Shown here: positions 1-5,996 of the stretch, in pieces
Position numbering within the stretch: position 1 is the stretch's first letter
Layout: each line of letters opens with the position of its first letter
NCBI GenBank assembly: GCA_030641425.1
Contig: DAOWHM010000037.1
Location: 1 to 6,700 of the forward strand
Source: Candidatus Bathyarchaeota archaeon
GTDB lineage: Archaea; Thermoproteota; Bathyarchaeia; Bathyarchaeales; SOJC01
DNA length: 6,700 nt
Reading direction: 5' to 3'
Notes under the pieces: generated by a model
Databases searched by the model: none
Told to the model about the DNA's origin: nothing
The model's input: only the letters and a program-made list of their open reading frames with translations
Program-made: the position numbers and the translations under genes

Positions 1-906
1 GGTGGAACCCTCTACACGAAGTACGAAGACGTTTATCTTGTTTCTTCTCAAGGACCTATTGGACAAGACGCAAGGTCAGCAGTAGAACTCTCAATCAGAG
101 CCTTCTCTCAGATTGACGCTTCAGGTCATGGAGTAGAGTGCTGTTCTTCGTTAAAGGAATTCAAACCTACTAGAGCCGGAGAAAAAGCAGGTGAAATTGC
201 GAAATTAGCTAAGAATCCAAAGCAGGGAGAAGAAGGAAAATATGATATCATCTTTGATCCACTCTTCTTTGGCTCAATGCTGGCAACCTGGGGCTCTATG
301 GCCTCAGCATTCAGCGTTATGATCAAGCTATCAGTATTCGTGGACAAACTCGGCAAGAAAGTTGCATCCGACATAGTCACACTCAGAGATAACCCAGCGA
401 GATATTCAGTAAGCAACCACGCCTTCGATGACGAAGGATTTCCCGCGCAAGAGAACACTTTCATCGACCATGGAACCCTCAAAACATATTTACATAACAC
501 GTCCACTGCCAAGATATTCAAAACTCAAACAACTGGCAACGCTGGATTGGTGCAACCCACAGCATGGAACATCGAAATGGACCCAGGAGATTCAAGCAAA
601 GACGAACTTTTCAAACAAGTAAAACACGGCTTATACCTCACAAACACATGGTACACACGATTCCAAAACTATGCAACAGGAGACTTCTCCACCATCCCAA
701 GAGACGGCATCTTCCTAATAGAAGACGGCGAGATTAAGCAATCATTGAAAGACCTACGACTAAGCGACAACATACTCAGACTCCTTAACCAAATCAAAGG
801 AATTTCCAAAGAGAGACAACATGTTCACTGGTGGCTTGAAGCTGATCCACCATCTTTATCACCCTACGTCCTAGCAGAAGACATCCAGATGACGAGACCA
901 AAGTAG
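1..906 (+). CDS. tldE: TldE/PmbA-type metalloprotease-family protein, 5'-truncated
   Basis: The reading frame is open from the first base to a TAG stop, giving 301 residues. The family is usually about 430-450 residues, so roughly the N-terminal third lies outside the window. Visible landmarks fit the C-terminal half of the TldD/PmbA family: DDEG at visible residues 143-146, TGNA at 178-181, GLYLTNTW near 210, TGDFS at 226-230, an 'IEDGEIK' strand near 239, and an SPYVLAEDIQM ending. TGNA and the lack of a visible HExxxH helix favour TldE (PmbA) over the catalytic TldD subunit, although the region where HExxxH would lie is mostly missing. In known systems TldD and TldE form a heterodimeric cytosolic protease that degrades unfolded peptides and, in bacteria, processes microcin B17 or cleaves CcdA. 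A tldD partner would be expected just upstream. The gene probably shares a transcript with the aminopeptidase gene 59 bases downstream. The family call is firm; the TldE-versus-TldD assignment is moderately firm. Confidence 0.88.
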   Translation, partial: GGTLYTKYEDVYLVSSQGPIGQDARSAVELSIRAFSQIDASGHGVECCSSLKEFKPTRAGEKAGEIAKLAKNPKQGEEGKYDIIFDPLFFGSMLATWGSMASAFSVMIKLSVFVDKLGKKVASDIVTLRDNPARYSVSNHAFDDEGFPAQENTFIDHGTLKTYLHNTSTAKIFKTQTTGNAGLVQPTAWNIEMDPGDSSKDELFKQVKHGLYLTNTWYTRFQNYATGDFSTIPRDGIFLIEDGEIKQSLKDLRLSDNILRLLNQIKGISKERQHVHWWLEADPPSLSPYVLAEDIQMTRPK

Positions 907-954
907 CCTGTTACTCACTGAAAAATCTCGACGTTATCTCACTTAGATCAGTTT

Positions 955-960
955 GAGGAG
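955..960 (+). promoter_or_regulatory. Shine-Dalgarno site fixing the TTG start of the aminopeptidase
   Basis: GAGGAG lies five bases before the TTG at 966-968. An in-frame TGA at 954-956 rules out any longer start, so the TTG start is well supported. Confidence 0.8.
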
Positions 961-965
961 TTACC

Positions 966-3002
966 TTGAGATCAGATCTAGACCGGTTGGTGAAGGAAGA
1001 ACTCTCAGGTGAAGTAGCCAAATCCTTTGTAGCTGAAATAACCAAATTCCACAGAGTTCAAGCATCCACAATGTTCCATGAAGCAGCAAACTACGTGAAA
1101 ACAGCACTGCATGACATCGGGCTCGAAGACGCAAGAATTGAACAGTTCATTTCAGATGGAGAGACAAAGTATTGGACATGGACTACTCCACTAGGCTGGG
1201 AGGTAAAGAGTGCAGAACTGAACTTGGTCAAACCAGAGAATACGCGTATCGTCAGATACAAAGACACACCAACAAGCTTACACACTTACAGCAAAGGCAC
1301 ACCATTAGAAGGCGTAACGGCAGAACTAATGGACGTAGGAGAAGGAACCAAGCCAAAACACTACGAAGGAAAAGATGTTAAAGGAAAGCTCGTCTTAGCA
1401 ACAGGAAGAGCAAAACAAGTTCATGAACAAGCAGTCTACAAGTACGGAGCCCTCGGTGTAATCACGGACTCGCTGACACACGAGATCGACAACATACGAG
1501 AAAGCTTAGATATACCTGACGCGCATGCATATCAGTCAATCTGGCCTTTAAAAGAAGAACTTGACAAAGTAAGTTTCGGTTTCTCACTCAGCAAACGCCA
1601 AGGAAATCACCTGAGGACAATGCTTAGAGACGGAAAACAAGTTGTTCTAAGCGCCAAAGTCAACGCAAAATTGTTCCCAGGCAAACTAGACGTAGTAACT
1701 GCCACAATCCAAGGTGCTTCGAAGCCCGATGAGGAAATCTTTCTAATTGCCCACCTATGTCATCCTAAACCTAGTGCTAACGACAACGCTTCAGGCTGTG
1801 GCTCACTTATAGAGATTGCCCGAACAATAAAGACTCTAATAAGTTCCGGAAAGATCAAAAAACCGGTAAGAACCATACGGTTCCTATGGGTGCCCGAAAC
1901 CTTTGGCACAATCGCCTACCTATATCATCATGAAGATCAAGTGTCAAAGCTAATTGCAGGCATCAACCTTGACATGGTAGGACAAGACCAAAAAGTCTGC
2001 AAGTCAACTCTCAACCTAGATAAAACGCCTGATTCTAATCCATCATTCCTCAACGACTATATCTTCAACCTTATAGAACGTTCAGTGGAAGAATTCGACC
2101 AAGAGACAACCTTCGGTTCAGGATCCACATTCAGATACGCAATCAACTCTTTCAGCGGGGGGAGCGACCACGCAGAATTCAACGACAGCACATTCACCAT
2201 ACCATGCGTCATGCTACTTCAATGGCCAGACTTATACTATCACTCCAGCATGGACTCAATCGATAAGGTCAGCGAAGACAGTTTGAAACGAATAGGCTGG
2301 ATAGCCACAGTAGCAGTCTTAACACTTGCAAATGCTACAATTGAAGACACAATCATCATGGCAAACTTGACAAGAATCGGAGGCCTAACGAGGCTTCGTA
2401 AAGAAGCCAAGAAAACAGTAACATATCTACATAAAGCAATCAACGGAGCCCCAGAAGAGTTAGAAAAGAAACTACTTGAACTCACAATCAACCTAAAGAA
2501 CAAAATAGAGCACATAGTCTGGCGGGAAAAACAAGCAATCAGATCCGTGAAGAGAATAGGAAACAACGCAGAACTCACTAACATCATCAAGCAATACATC
2601 CTAGATATAGAACAAAATAGTAAGCACGAATTGAAACGGTTCAACGAAATCCTAGCGTACGCAAAAAAAACTGCTGGAATCACAAGCCTAATTCAACCAC
2701 AGGAATCCGAGGTAGCAAAACAGGCTAGAAAGCTGATACCGAAGCGATTGTTCAAAGGCCCTCTAAACACTGATGCCTTGAAGAAGGCTATAGGAGAGAA
2801 AAGATTTGAGTGGTTCGAGGAGACTGCTAAGAAAGACAAAGAGTTCAAGAAGAAGACATACGAGATCGTTAATTTCATGAATGGAGAACGCTCAATTTAT
2901 GATATCACAAAAGCGGTGACAGCTGAGTACAGTGAAACAAGTTTAGAACATGTGATGAAGTTCATACAGCTCCTCAAAGAAGCAAATTTCATCGCTTATT
3001 AG
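966..3002 (+). CDS. M28-like zinc aminopeptidase (DUF4910/DUF2172 type) with PA-like insert and C-terminal winged helix
   Basis: The 678-residue protein looks like a cytosolic co-catalytic zinc aminopeptidase: it has no signal peptide or membrane segment. Motifs in order fit the M28 metal-binding pattern: AHLCHPKPSANDNASG at 262-277 (H263 or H266, and D273), WVPET at 308-312 (E311), NLDMVGQ at 334-340 (D336), GGSDH at 398-402 and YYHSSMDSID at 424-433 (H426, matching the last His ligand). Residues about 90-235 resemble the PA-like insert of this family, with the typical 'GKLVLATG...YGALGVIT' pattern near 140-166. Residues about 475-590 are highly charged and helical, probably coiled coil. Residues about 630-678 (ERSIYDITKAV...) look like a winged helix-turn-helix. 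The 'PET' motif has one acid where classical M28 enzymes have EE, which I recall as a feature of the DUF4910 family. The start is TTG with a good ribosome site and an upstream in-frame stop. The substrate is unknown. Pairing with tldE suggests peptide turnover, which is inference. Confidence 0.85.
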   Translation: MRSDLDRLVKEELSGEVAKSFVAEITKFHRVQASTMFHEAANYVKTALHDIGLEDARIEQFISDGETKYWTWTTPLGWEVKSAELNLVKPENTRIVRYKDTPTSLHTYSKGTPLEGVTAELMDVGEGTKPKHYEGKDVKGKLVLATGRAKQVHEQAVYKYGALGVITDSLTHEIDNIRESLDIPDAHAYQSIWPLKEELDKVSFGFSLSKRQGNHLRTMLRDGKQVVLSAKVNAKLFPGKLDVVTATIQGASKPDEEIFLIAHLCHPKPSANDNASGCGSLIEIARTIKTLISSGKIKKPVRTIRFLWVPETFGTIAYLYHHEDQVSKLIAGINLDMVGQDQKVCKSTLNLDKTPDSNPSFLNDYIFNLIERSVEEFDQETTFGSGSTFRYAINSFSGGSDHAEFNDSTFTIPCVMLLQWPDLYYHSSMDSIDKVSEDSLKRIGWIATVAVLTLANATIEDTIIMANLTRIGGLTRLRKEAKKTVTYLHKAINGAPEELEKKLLELTINLKNKIEHIVWREKQAIRSVKRIGNNAELTNIIKQYILDIEQNSKHELKRFNEILAYAKKTAGITSLIQPQESEVAKQARKLIPKRLFKGPLNTDALKKAIGEKRFEWFEETAKKDKEFKKKTYEIVNFMNGERSIYDITKAVTAEYSETSLEHVMKFIQLLKEANFIAY

Positions 3003-3021
3003 CAATTGGCTCAAAGATTGA

Positions 3022-3099
3022 CTACTTGTATCTAGCTCTGCGGCGTTTCCGCTTTTTCTTTTCTCGTCTCTTCCTTTTCTTCTTCCATTTAGCTCGCAT
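3022..3099 (-). CDS. rpl41e: Large-subunit ribosomal protein eL41
   Basis: A complete 25-codon gene runs from ATG at 3097-3099 to TAG at 3022-3024. It is too short for usual gene-calling cut-offs. The product begins MRAKWKKKRKRR and ends RRRARYK. From memory it matches the eukaryotic and archaeal eL41 pattern MRAKW(R/K)KKR(x)RR in start, length and composition: 20 of 25 residues are Lys or Arg, and a single Trp sits at position 5. eL41 is a single basic helix buried in rRNA at the bridge between the ribosomal subunits. AGAGG at 3108-3112 lies eight bases before the ATG and can serve as ribosome site. The gene lies about 150 bases downstream of ecfT on the same strand and faces the aminopeptidase gene, with 19 bases between the two stops. 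The only real alternative is a chance basic ORF, which the exact MRAKW start and 25-residue length make unlikely. Confidence 0.9.
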   Translation of the reverse strand: MRAKWKKKRKRREKKKRKRRRARYK

Positions 3100-3161
3100 T
3101 TATACAGCCTCTATTCAACTGCTGACTTCTCACATGCAATCATTGAGTAGCCTCAAACAGC

Positions 3162-3176
3162 AAGAATTCTTTTTTT
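3162..3176 (+). terminator. Possible plus-strand terminator: short palindrome with T7 tract
   Basis: The palindrome AAGAATTCTT at 3162-3171 runs into seven consecutive T residues at 3170-3176. It lies about 160 bases past the aminopeptidase stop. T-rich runs alone can terminate archaeal transcription. Closer T runs at 3053-3057 and 3075-3078, on the strand opposite eL41, may act first. Confidence 0.3.
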
Positions 3177-3203
3177 CGACAGCCAAATACCTCCCCAGTT
3201 GTT

Positions 3204-3240
3204 AAAAACCTTATGGTTAAGATTTGGCTTCCCAAAGCCA
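3204..3240 (-). terminator. Possible terminator of the ecf operon
   Basis: Just past the ecfT stop, read on the minus strand, a 6-bp stem (TGGCTT/AAGCCA, four-base loop) occupies 3225-3240. A shorter stem (AACC-ATAA-GGTT) then runs straight into five T residues at 3204-3208. Hairpin plus T tract fits a transcript end here and would separate ecfT from eL41. The T run could alternatively be part of a weak TATA-like element for eL41. Confidence 0.4.
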
Positions 3241-3253
3241 GCGTGAAGAATCA

Positions 3254-4042
3254 TCAAAATCCTAAGAGATTCGAGAGTGTGGGTATAGACACATAAAATC
3301 TTACAAAGATACCTATAATGAGGACGAAAATCGAAACTAACACTAGCAAGTAATCGTTTCGTTTCATCTTTAGTGAGTACAAGTTTGTCCTCTTCTCGAT
3401 TGCTCCCCAAGCTCTTGCCTCCATTGCTTCTGCAAGTTCCAGACTTCTTCTGATGGCACTTATGATCAGAGGAATGAGAACCGGAATGTAATTTCTAATT
3501 CTCTTCAAAAAATTACCCTTCTCAAGTTCCAATCCCCTTGCTTTCTGAGCGTCCATAATTGTCTGTGCCTCTTCTGCTAAAACTGGCACAAACCGCACAG
3601 CGGTCGTGAAGGCAAAACAGAATTCATAGGGGATATGACTCTTCTCAAGAGCCAAACCCAGATGGTCCGGGGAAGTAGTTAAGAAGAAGATTGAGAAGGA
3701 CTCCACAAGCGCTATGAAACGCATTGTCATTGCGGATGCATATTCGATATCATTCGCAGTTAATGAATAGCCTGCGTACATAAATCGGAAAAGAATATTC
3801 GTTCCGAAGATGATCGACGCTAAAAATGCGGCGCCCCTGAGCGAGCGAACCCATTCCCTCTGAACCCTCGCTAAGATCACAAAGGGAATTTGAAATAGAA
3901 ACAAGACAAGTAATGGAAGCAACTCGAAAAAAACTATTGCGACCACAAAGATAGAGCAAACGTAGAGAAACTTGATCCGTGGATCTAGCATATGAATCGG
4001 TGAAGAGACTCTTCTAAACTTCAAACCATCGAAGACACTCAT
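3254..4042 (-). CDS. ecfT: ECF transporter transmembrane component EcfT
   Basis: This 262-residue integral membrane protein is the T subunit that couples ATP hydrolysis by the EcfA pair to the substrate-binding S component during vitamin or metal uptake. Several hydrophobic segments are visible, at about 24-58, 70-88, 105-122, 182-197 and 231-250. The two cytoplasmic coupling-helix motifs expected of EcfT/CbiQ are present: AQKARG at 165-170 and AMEARAWG at 206-213. The second reads ARA rather than ARG, a known variation as far as I recall. The N-terminal 'SPIHMLDPRIKFLYV' at about 14-28 is also typical of the family. The ATG start overlaps the ecfA2 stop by four bases (ATGA), so translation is probably coupled; no strong ribosome site is seen. 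It is the last gene of the three-gene operon. The substrate cannot be inferred because no S component lies in the window. Confidence 0.93.
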   Translation of the reverse strand: MSVFDGLKFRRVSSPIHMLDPRIKFLYVCSIFVVAIVFFELLPLLVLFLFQIPFVILARVQREWVRSLRGAAFLASIIFGTNILFRFMYAGYSLTANDIEYASAMTMRFIALVESFSIFFLTTSPDHLGLALEKSHIPYEFCFAFTTAVRFVPVLAEEAQTIMDAQKARGLELEKGNFLKRIRNYIPVLIPLIISAIRRSLELAEAMEARAWGAIEKRTNLYSLKMKRNDYLLVLVSIFVLIIGIFVRFYVSIPTLSNLLGF

Positions 4043-4857
4043 TTTCTACCCAACCGCTTCATGAGGAGCTCCTTTGCCTCATAAAGATCAATTATATCAA
4101 CCGGAAATCCGAGATCCTTTATTCCCATGAAAATCTCAGTCACTTGTGGCGGCACAATAGACGCTTGAGTCAGAAGTTCAATATTTGTAAGCACATTCTT
4201 CCCAAAACCATCTGCCAATATTTCCCCTCCAGACATTAGTATCACTCGCGGGTTGCATTCGGACACGAACTCAACATCATGAGTAACCACTACGACAGTT
4301 TTCCCTTGCATATTGAGTTGAACTATAAATTGCCGAAGTTTTTCTTTTTGGCTATAATCTTGTCCTATAGTGGGTTCATCCATAACTACAACTTCCGGGT
4401 CCCAAGCTAATACTGATGCTAAAGCAACACGTTTTCTTTCCCCTCCACTCAACATAAAAGGAGAGGCCTTCCTGTATTCTGTCAACCCTAACAGCTTTAA
4501 GGCCCATGTAACCCGTCTTCTTAAGGGAGTGTCTTTGAATCCAAAGTTTTTCAGAGCAAAGGAGATTTCGTCCTCAACTGTTTCGCTGAAAAGTTGGTTA
4601 TCTGGATTTTGAAAAACAAATCCAACCTTTCGAGCAAGCTTGGCAACACTCACACTCTCAGTGTTTACGCCATCAACTAGGACTTCTCCTTTCGATGGTT
4701 TCAATAACCCATTGAAATGCTTTATCAGAGTTGTTTTTCCCGCTCCGTTTTGACCCATAATGGCTACGAATTCTCCTTTTCTTATTTCCAAGGAAACATT
4801 TCGTAACGCTTCGACGCCACTGGGATAGGTGAAATAGAGATTTTTGACTTCGATCAT
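4039..4857 (-). CDS. ecfA2: ECF transporter ATP-binding protein (second ATPase)
   Basis: This 272-residue ABC ATPase would pair with the neighbouring EcfA as the motor of an ECF importer on the inner face of the membrane. All nucleotide-binding motifs are intact: Walker A GQNGAGKTT at 35-43, Q-loop VFQNPDNQLF at 81-90 (Q83), signature LSGGE at 136-140, Walker B VVVMDEP at 156-162 with catalytic E161, and H-loop H193 in VTHD. The FQNPDNQ Q-loop is characteristic of EcfA/CbiO proteins, as is the C-terminal extension after about 215 (PPQVTEIF near 236). The ATG start overlaps the upstream EcfA stop by four bases, with a GAGGGG ribosome site at 4868-4873. The A1/A2 naming here follows gene order only. 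A CbiO or other ECF ATPase role is the same family; the substrate is unknown. Confidence 0.94.
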   Translation of the reverse strand: MIEVKNLYFTYPSGVEALRNVSLEIRKGEFVAIMGQNGAGKTTLIKHFNGLLKPSKGEVLVDGVNTESVSVAKLARKVGFVFQNPDNQLFSETVEDEISFALKNFGFKDTPLRRRVTWALKLLGLTEYRKASPFMLSGGERKRVALASVLAWDPEVVVMDEPTIGQDYSQKEKLRQFIVQLNMQGKTVVVVTHDVEFVSECNPRVILMSGGEILADGFGKNVLTNIELLTQASIVPPQVTEIFMGIKDLGFPVDIIDLYEAKELLMKRLGRK

Positions 4858-5702
4858 GCTCTCAGAGCCCCTCGCACTAGCTTCCCCATCTCATCTGCTG
4901 TTACGGGTACTTGGCGGGAGTGAAGCGCTTTCTCTTCATCCAGAAGCTGGTAGAGTCTTGTCGCCTTTGGAATTCCAACGCCAAGCATACGTGTCTCGTC
5001 TGAGTTCAAAACCTTTCGTGGTTTACCATCTAAGGCAATTTTCCCTTTATCCATCACAATTACATGATCTGCATATTTAGCAGCTAGATCTAACCTGTGT
5101 TCGACCAAGATAACTGTCATATCCATGGATTCGTTCAACTTACCAATGACTTTGAAAATTCTTTTGGCACCTAAAGGGTCAAGAAAGGAAGTGGGTTCAT
5201 CTAACACTAGAATTTCCGGATTCATGGCGATTATGCTTGCGATCGCCACTCGTTGTTGTTGCCCACCCGAAAGTTCATGAGGGGCTCGTTCTGCCAAATC
5301 TTCTATTCCAGCAGTTTTTAGAGCACAGTCCACGCGTTCAATCATTTCCTTCCTTGGAATGCCAAGGTTCTCCAAGCCAAAAGCTACATCTTTCTCTACA
5401 GAAAGTGCAAAGAGTTGGTTTTCTGGATTTTGGAAAACTAAACCCACATGCTTCGCGAGCTCATGAATTGGGTGATCAACGATGTTATATTTATTCACAA
5501 GAATTTTGCCTTTCAGCTCCCCCTGATAAAAATGGGGAATTAACCCATTCAAACATCGACACAAACTAGTTTTTCCACATCCGCTTGGCCCTGTTAGAAT
5601 GACGAACTCACCTTTTTGAATCTCAAACGAGACATCATCAAGAGCTGGTTTCTCAGCATTAGGATATGTATATGTTAAACTTTGGGCTTTGACAATTGCC
5701 AA
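4854..5702 (-). CDS. ecfA1: ECF transporter ATP-binding protein (first ATPase)
   Basis: This 282-residue ABC ATPase is the first gene of the ecf operon and would form a heterodimer with the EcfA encoded next. Motifs: Walker A GPSGCGKTS at 38-46, Q-loop VFQNPENQLF at 89-98 (Q91), signature LSGGQ at 144-148, Walker B ILVLDEP at 164-170 with E169, D-loop SFLDP at 172-176, and H-loop H202 in VEHR. All catalytic residues are kept, so both ATP sites of the heterodimer look competent. The start is TTG at 5700-5702. An in-frame TAA at 5718-5720 excludes a longer protein, and AAGGTGAG at 5712-5719 (minus-strand reading) lies nine bases upstream as ribosome site. The gene is divergently oriented from the exported-protein gene on its other side. 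Confidence 0.94.
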   Translation of the reverse strand: MAIVKAQSLTYTYPNAEKPALDDVSFEIQKGEFVILTGPSGCGKTSLCRCLNGLIPHFYQGELKGKILVNKYNIVDHPIHELAKHVGLVFQNPENQLFALSVEKDVAFGLENLGIPRKEMIERVDCALKTAGIEDLAERAPHELSGGQQQRVAIASIIAMNPEILVLDEPTSFLDPLGAKRIFKVIGKLNESMDMTVILVEHRLDLAAKYADHVIVMDKGKIALDGKPRKVLNSDETRMLGVGIPKATRLYQLLDEEKALHSRQVPVTADEMGKLVRGALRA

Positions 5703-5711
5703 CCTATGTCG

Positions 5712-5719
5712 CTCACCTT
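5712..5719 (-). promoter_or_regulatory. Shine-Dalgarno site for the TTG start of ecfA1
   Basis: Read on the minus strand this is AAGGTGAG, nine bases before the TTG at 5702. It partly overlaps an in-frame TAA (5718-5720), so together they fix the start. Confidence 0.65.
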
Positions 5720-5737
5720 ACAGCAAGGTTCTCCCAT

Positions 5738-5755
5738 TTAAGAGTAGCTACTTAA
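5738..5755. repeat. Inverted repeat upstream of ecfA1, possible operator
   Basis: TTAAG and CTTAA (5738-5742 and 5751-5755) flank an 8-base centre. The perfect 10-base palindrome AGTAGCTACT occupies 5743-5752. The element lies 36-53 bases upstream of the ecfA1 start and overlaps the candidate TATA box, where a repressor could act. That role is inference. Confidence 0.35.
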
Positions 5756-5760
5756 TATTG
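5751..5760 (-). promoter_or_regulatory. Possible TATA box of the ecf operon
   Basis: On the minus strand this reads CAATATTAAG. A start of transcription about 25 bases further on would fall near 5730, giving a leader of about 28 bases before the TTG. The match to the archaeal TATA consensus is only moderate. Confidence 0.35.
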
Positions 5761-5908
5761 AGGTTGGGTGTTTAGGTGCAGAGTGGGCTGTGATGGTACT
5801 TCATGTTATTACGATGTATGCAGGAGCTACACGGACATAATGTATAATACTGGATCATTCACCAACGTTCTTAGTACATATCTGATTCAGAATTGGAATA
5901 AAATCTTC

Positions 5909-5919
5909 TATTTATAATA
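5909..5919 (+). promoter_or_regulatory. Likely TATA box of the exported-protein gene
   Basis: TTTATAATA at 5911-5919 is a good archaeal TATA-box match, preceded by an A-rich stretch that could hold the TFB recognition element. Transcription would start near 5940, leaving a leader of about 57 bases. A second similar element, TATAATAC at 5843-5850, repeats the 5913-5920 sequence 70 bases upstream and could be an alternative promoter. The rest of 5760-5996 shows no gene or RNA that I can support. Confidence 0.5.
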
Positions 5920-5985
5920 CATATTTTGGCTTCAATCAACTTTAATACGACTATCCAGAATCCTACCAAGCAATACAATCTTCAT

Positions 5986-5990
5986 GAGGT
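5986..5990 (+). promoter_or_regulatory. Shine-Dalgarno site of the exported-protein gene
   Basis: GAGGT lies six bases before the ATG at 5997-5999 and supports this start, which is directly followed by a signal peptide. Confidence 0.7.
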
Positions 5991-5996
5991 CGAAAT

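Noticed and set aside
126..521. 131-codon minus-strand ORF
   Set aside because: It lies entirely inside the TldE gene on the opposite strand. Its translation shows no domain-like pattern, while the plus frame has clear family motifs.
2240..2683. 147-codon minus-strand ORF rich in Ser, Phe and Leu
   Set aside because: It is the antisense of the Lys/Glu-rich helical part of the aminopeptidase. That composition produces pseudo-hydrophobic shadows.
3153..3410. 85-codon minus-strand ORF overlapping the ecfT 3' end
   Set aside because: Most of it overlaps ecfT in another frame, it has no clear ribosome site, and the product resembles nothing. The intergenic part looks like a terminator region.
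4370..5569. Plus-strand ORFs at 4370-4612, 4844-5080 and 5237-5569
   Set aside because: All are antisense shadows of the two EcfA genes, whose Walker, Q-loop and signature motifs are intact on the minus strand.
5703..5996. Possible tRNA, small RNA or vitamin riboswitch in the divergent gap
   Set aside because: I found no cloverleaf-like set of paired stems and no conserved riboswitch core. The predicted leader before ecfA1 is too short for one.
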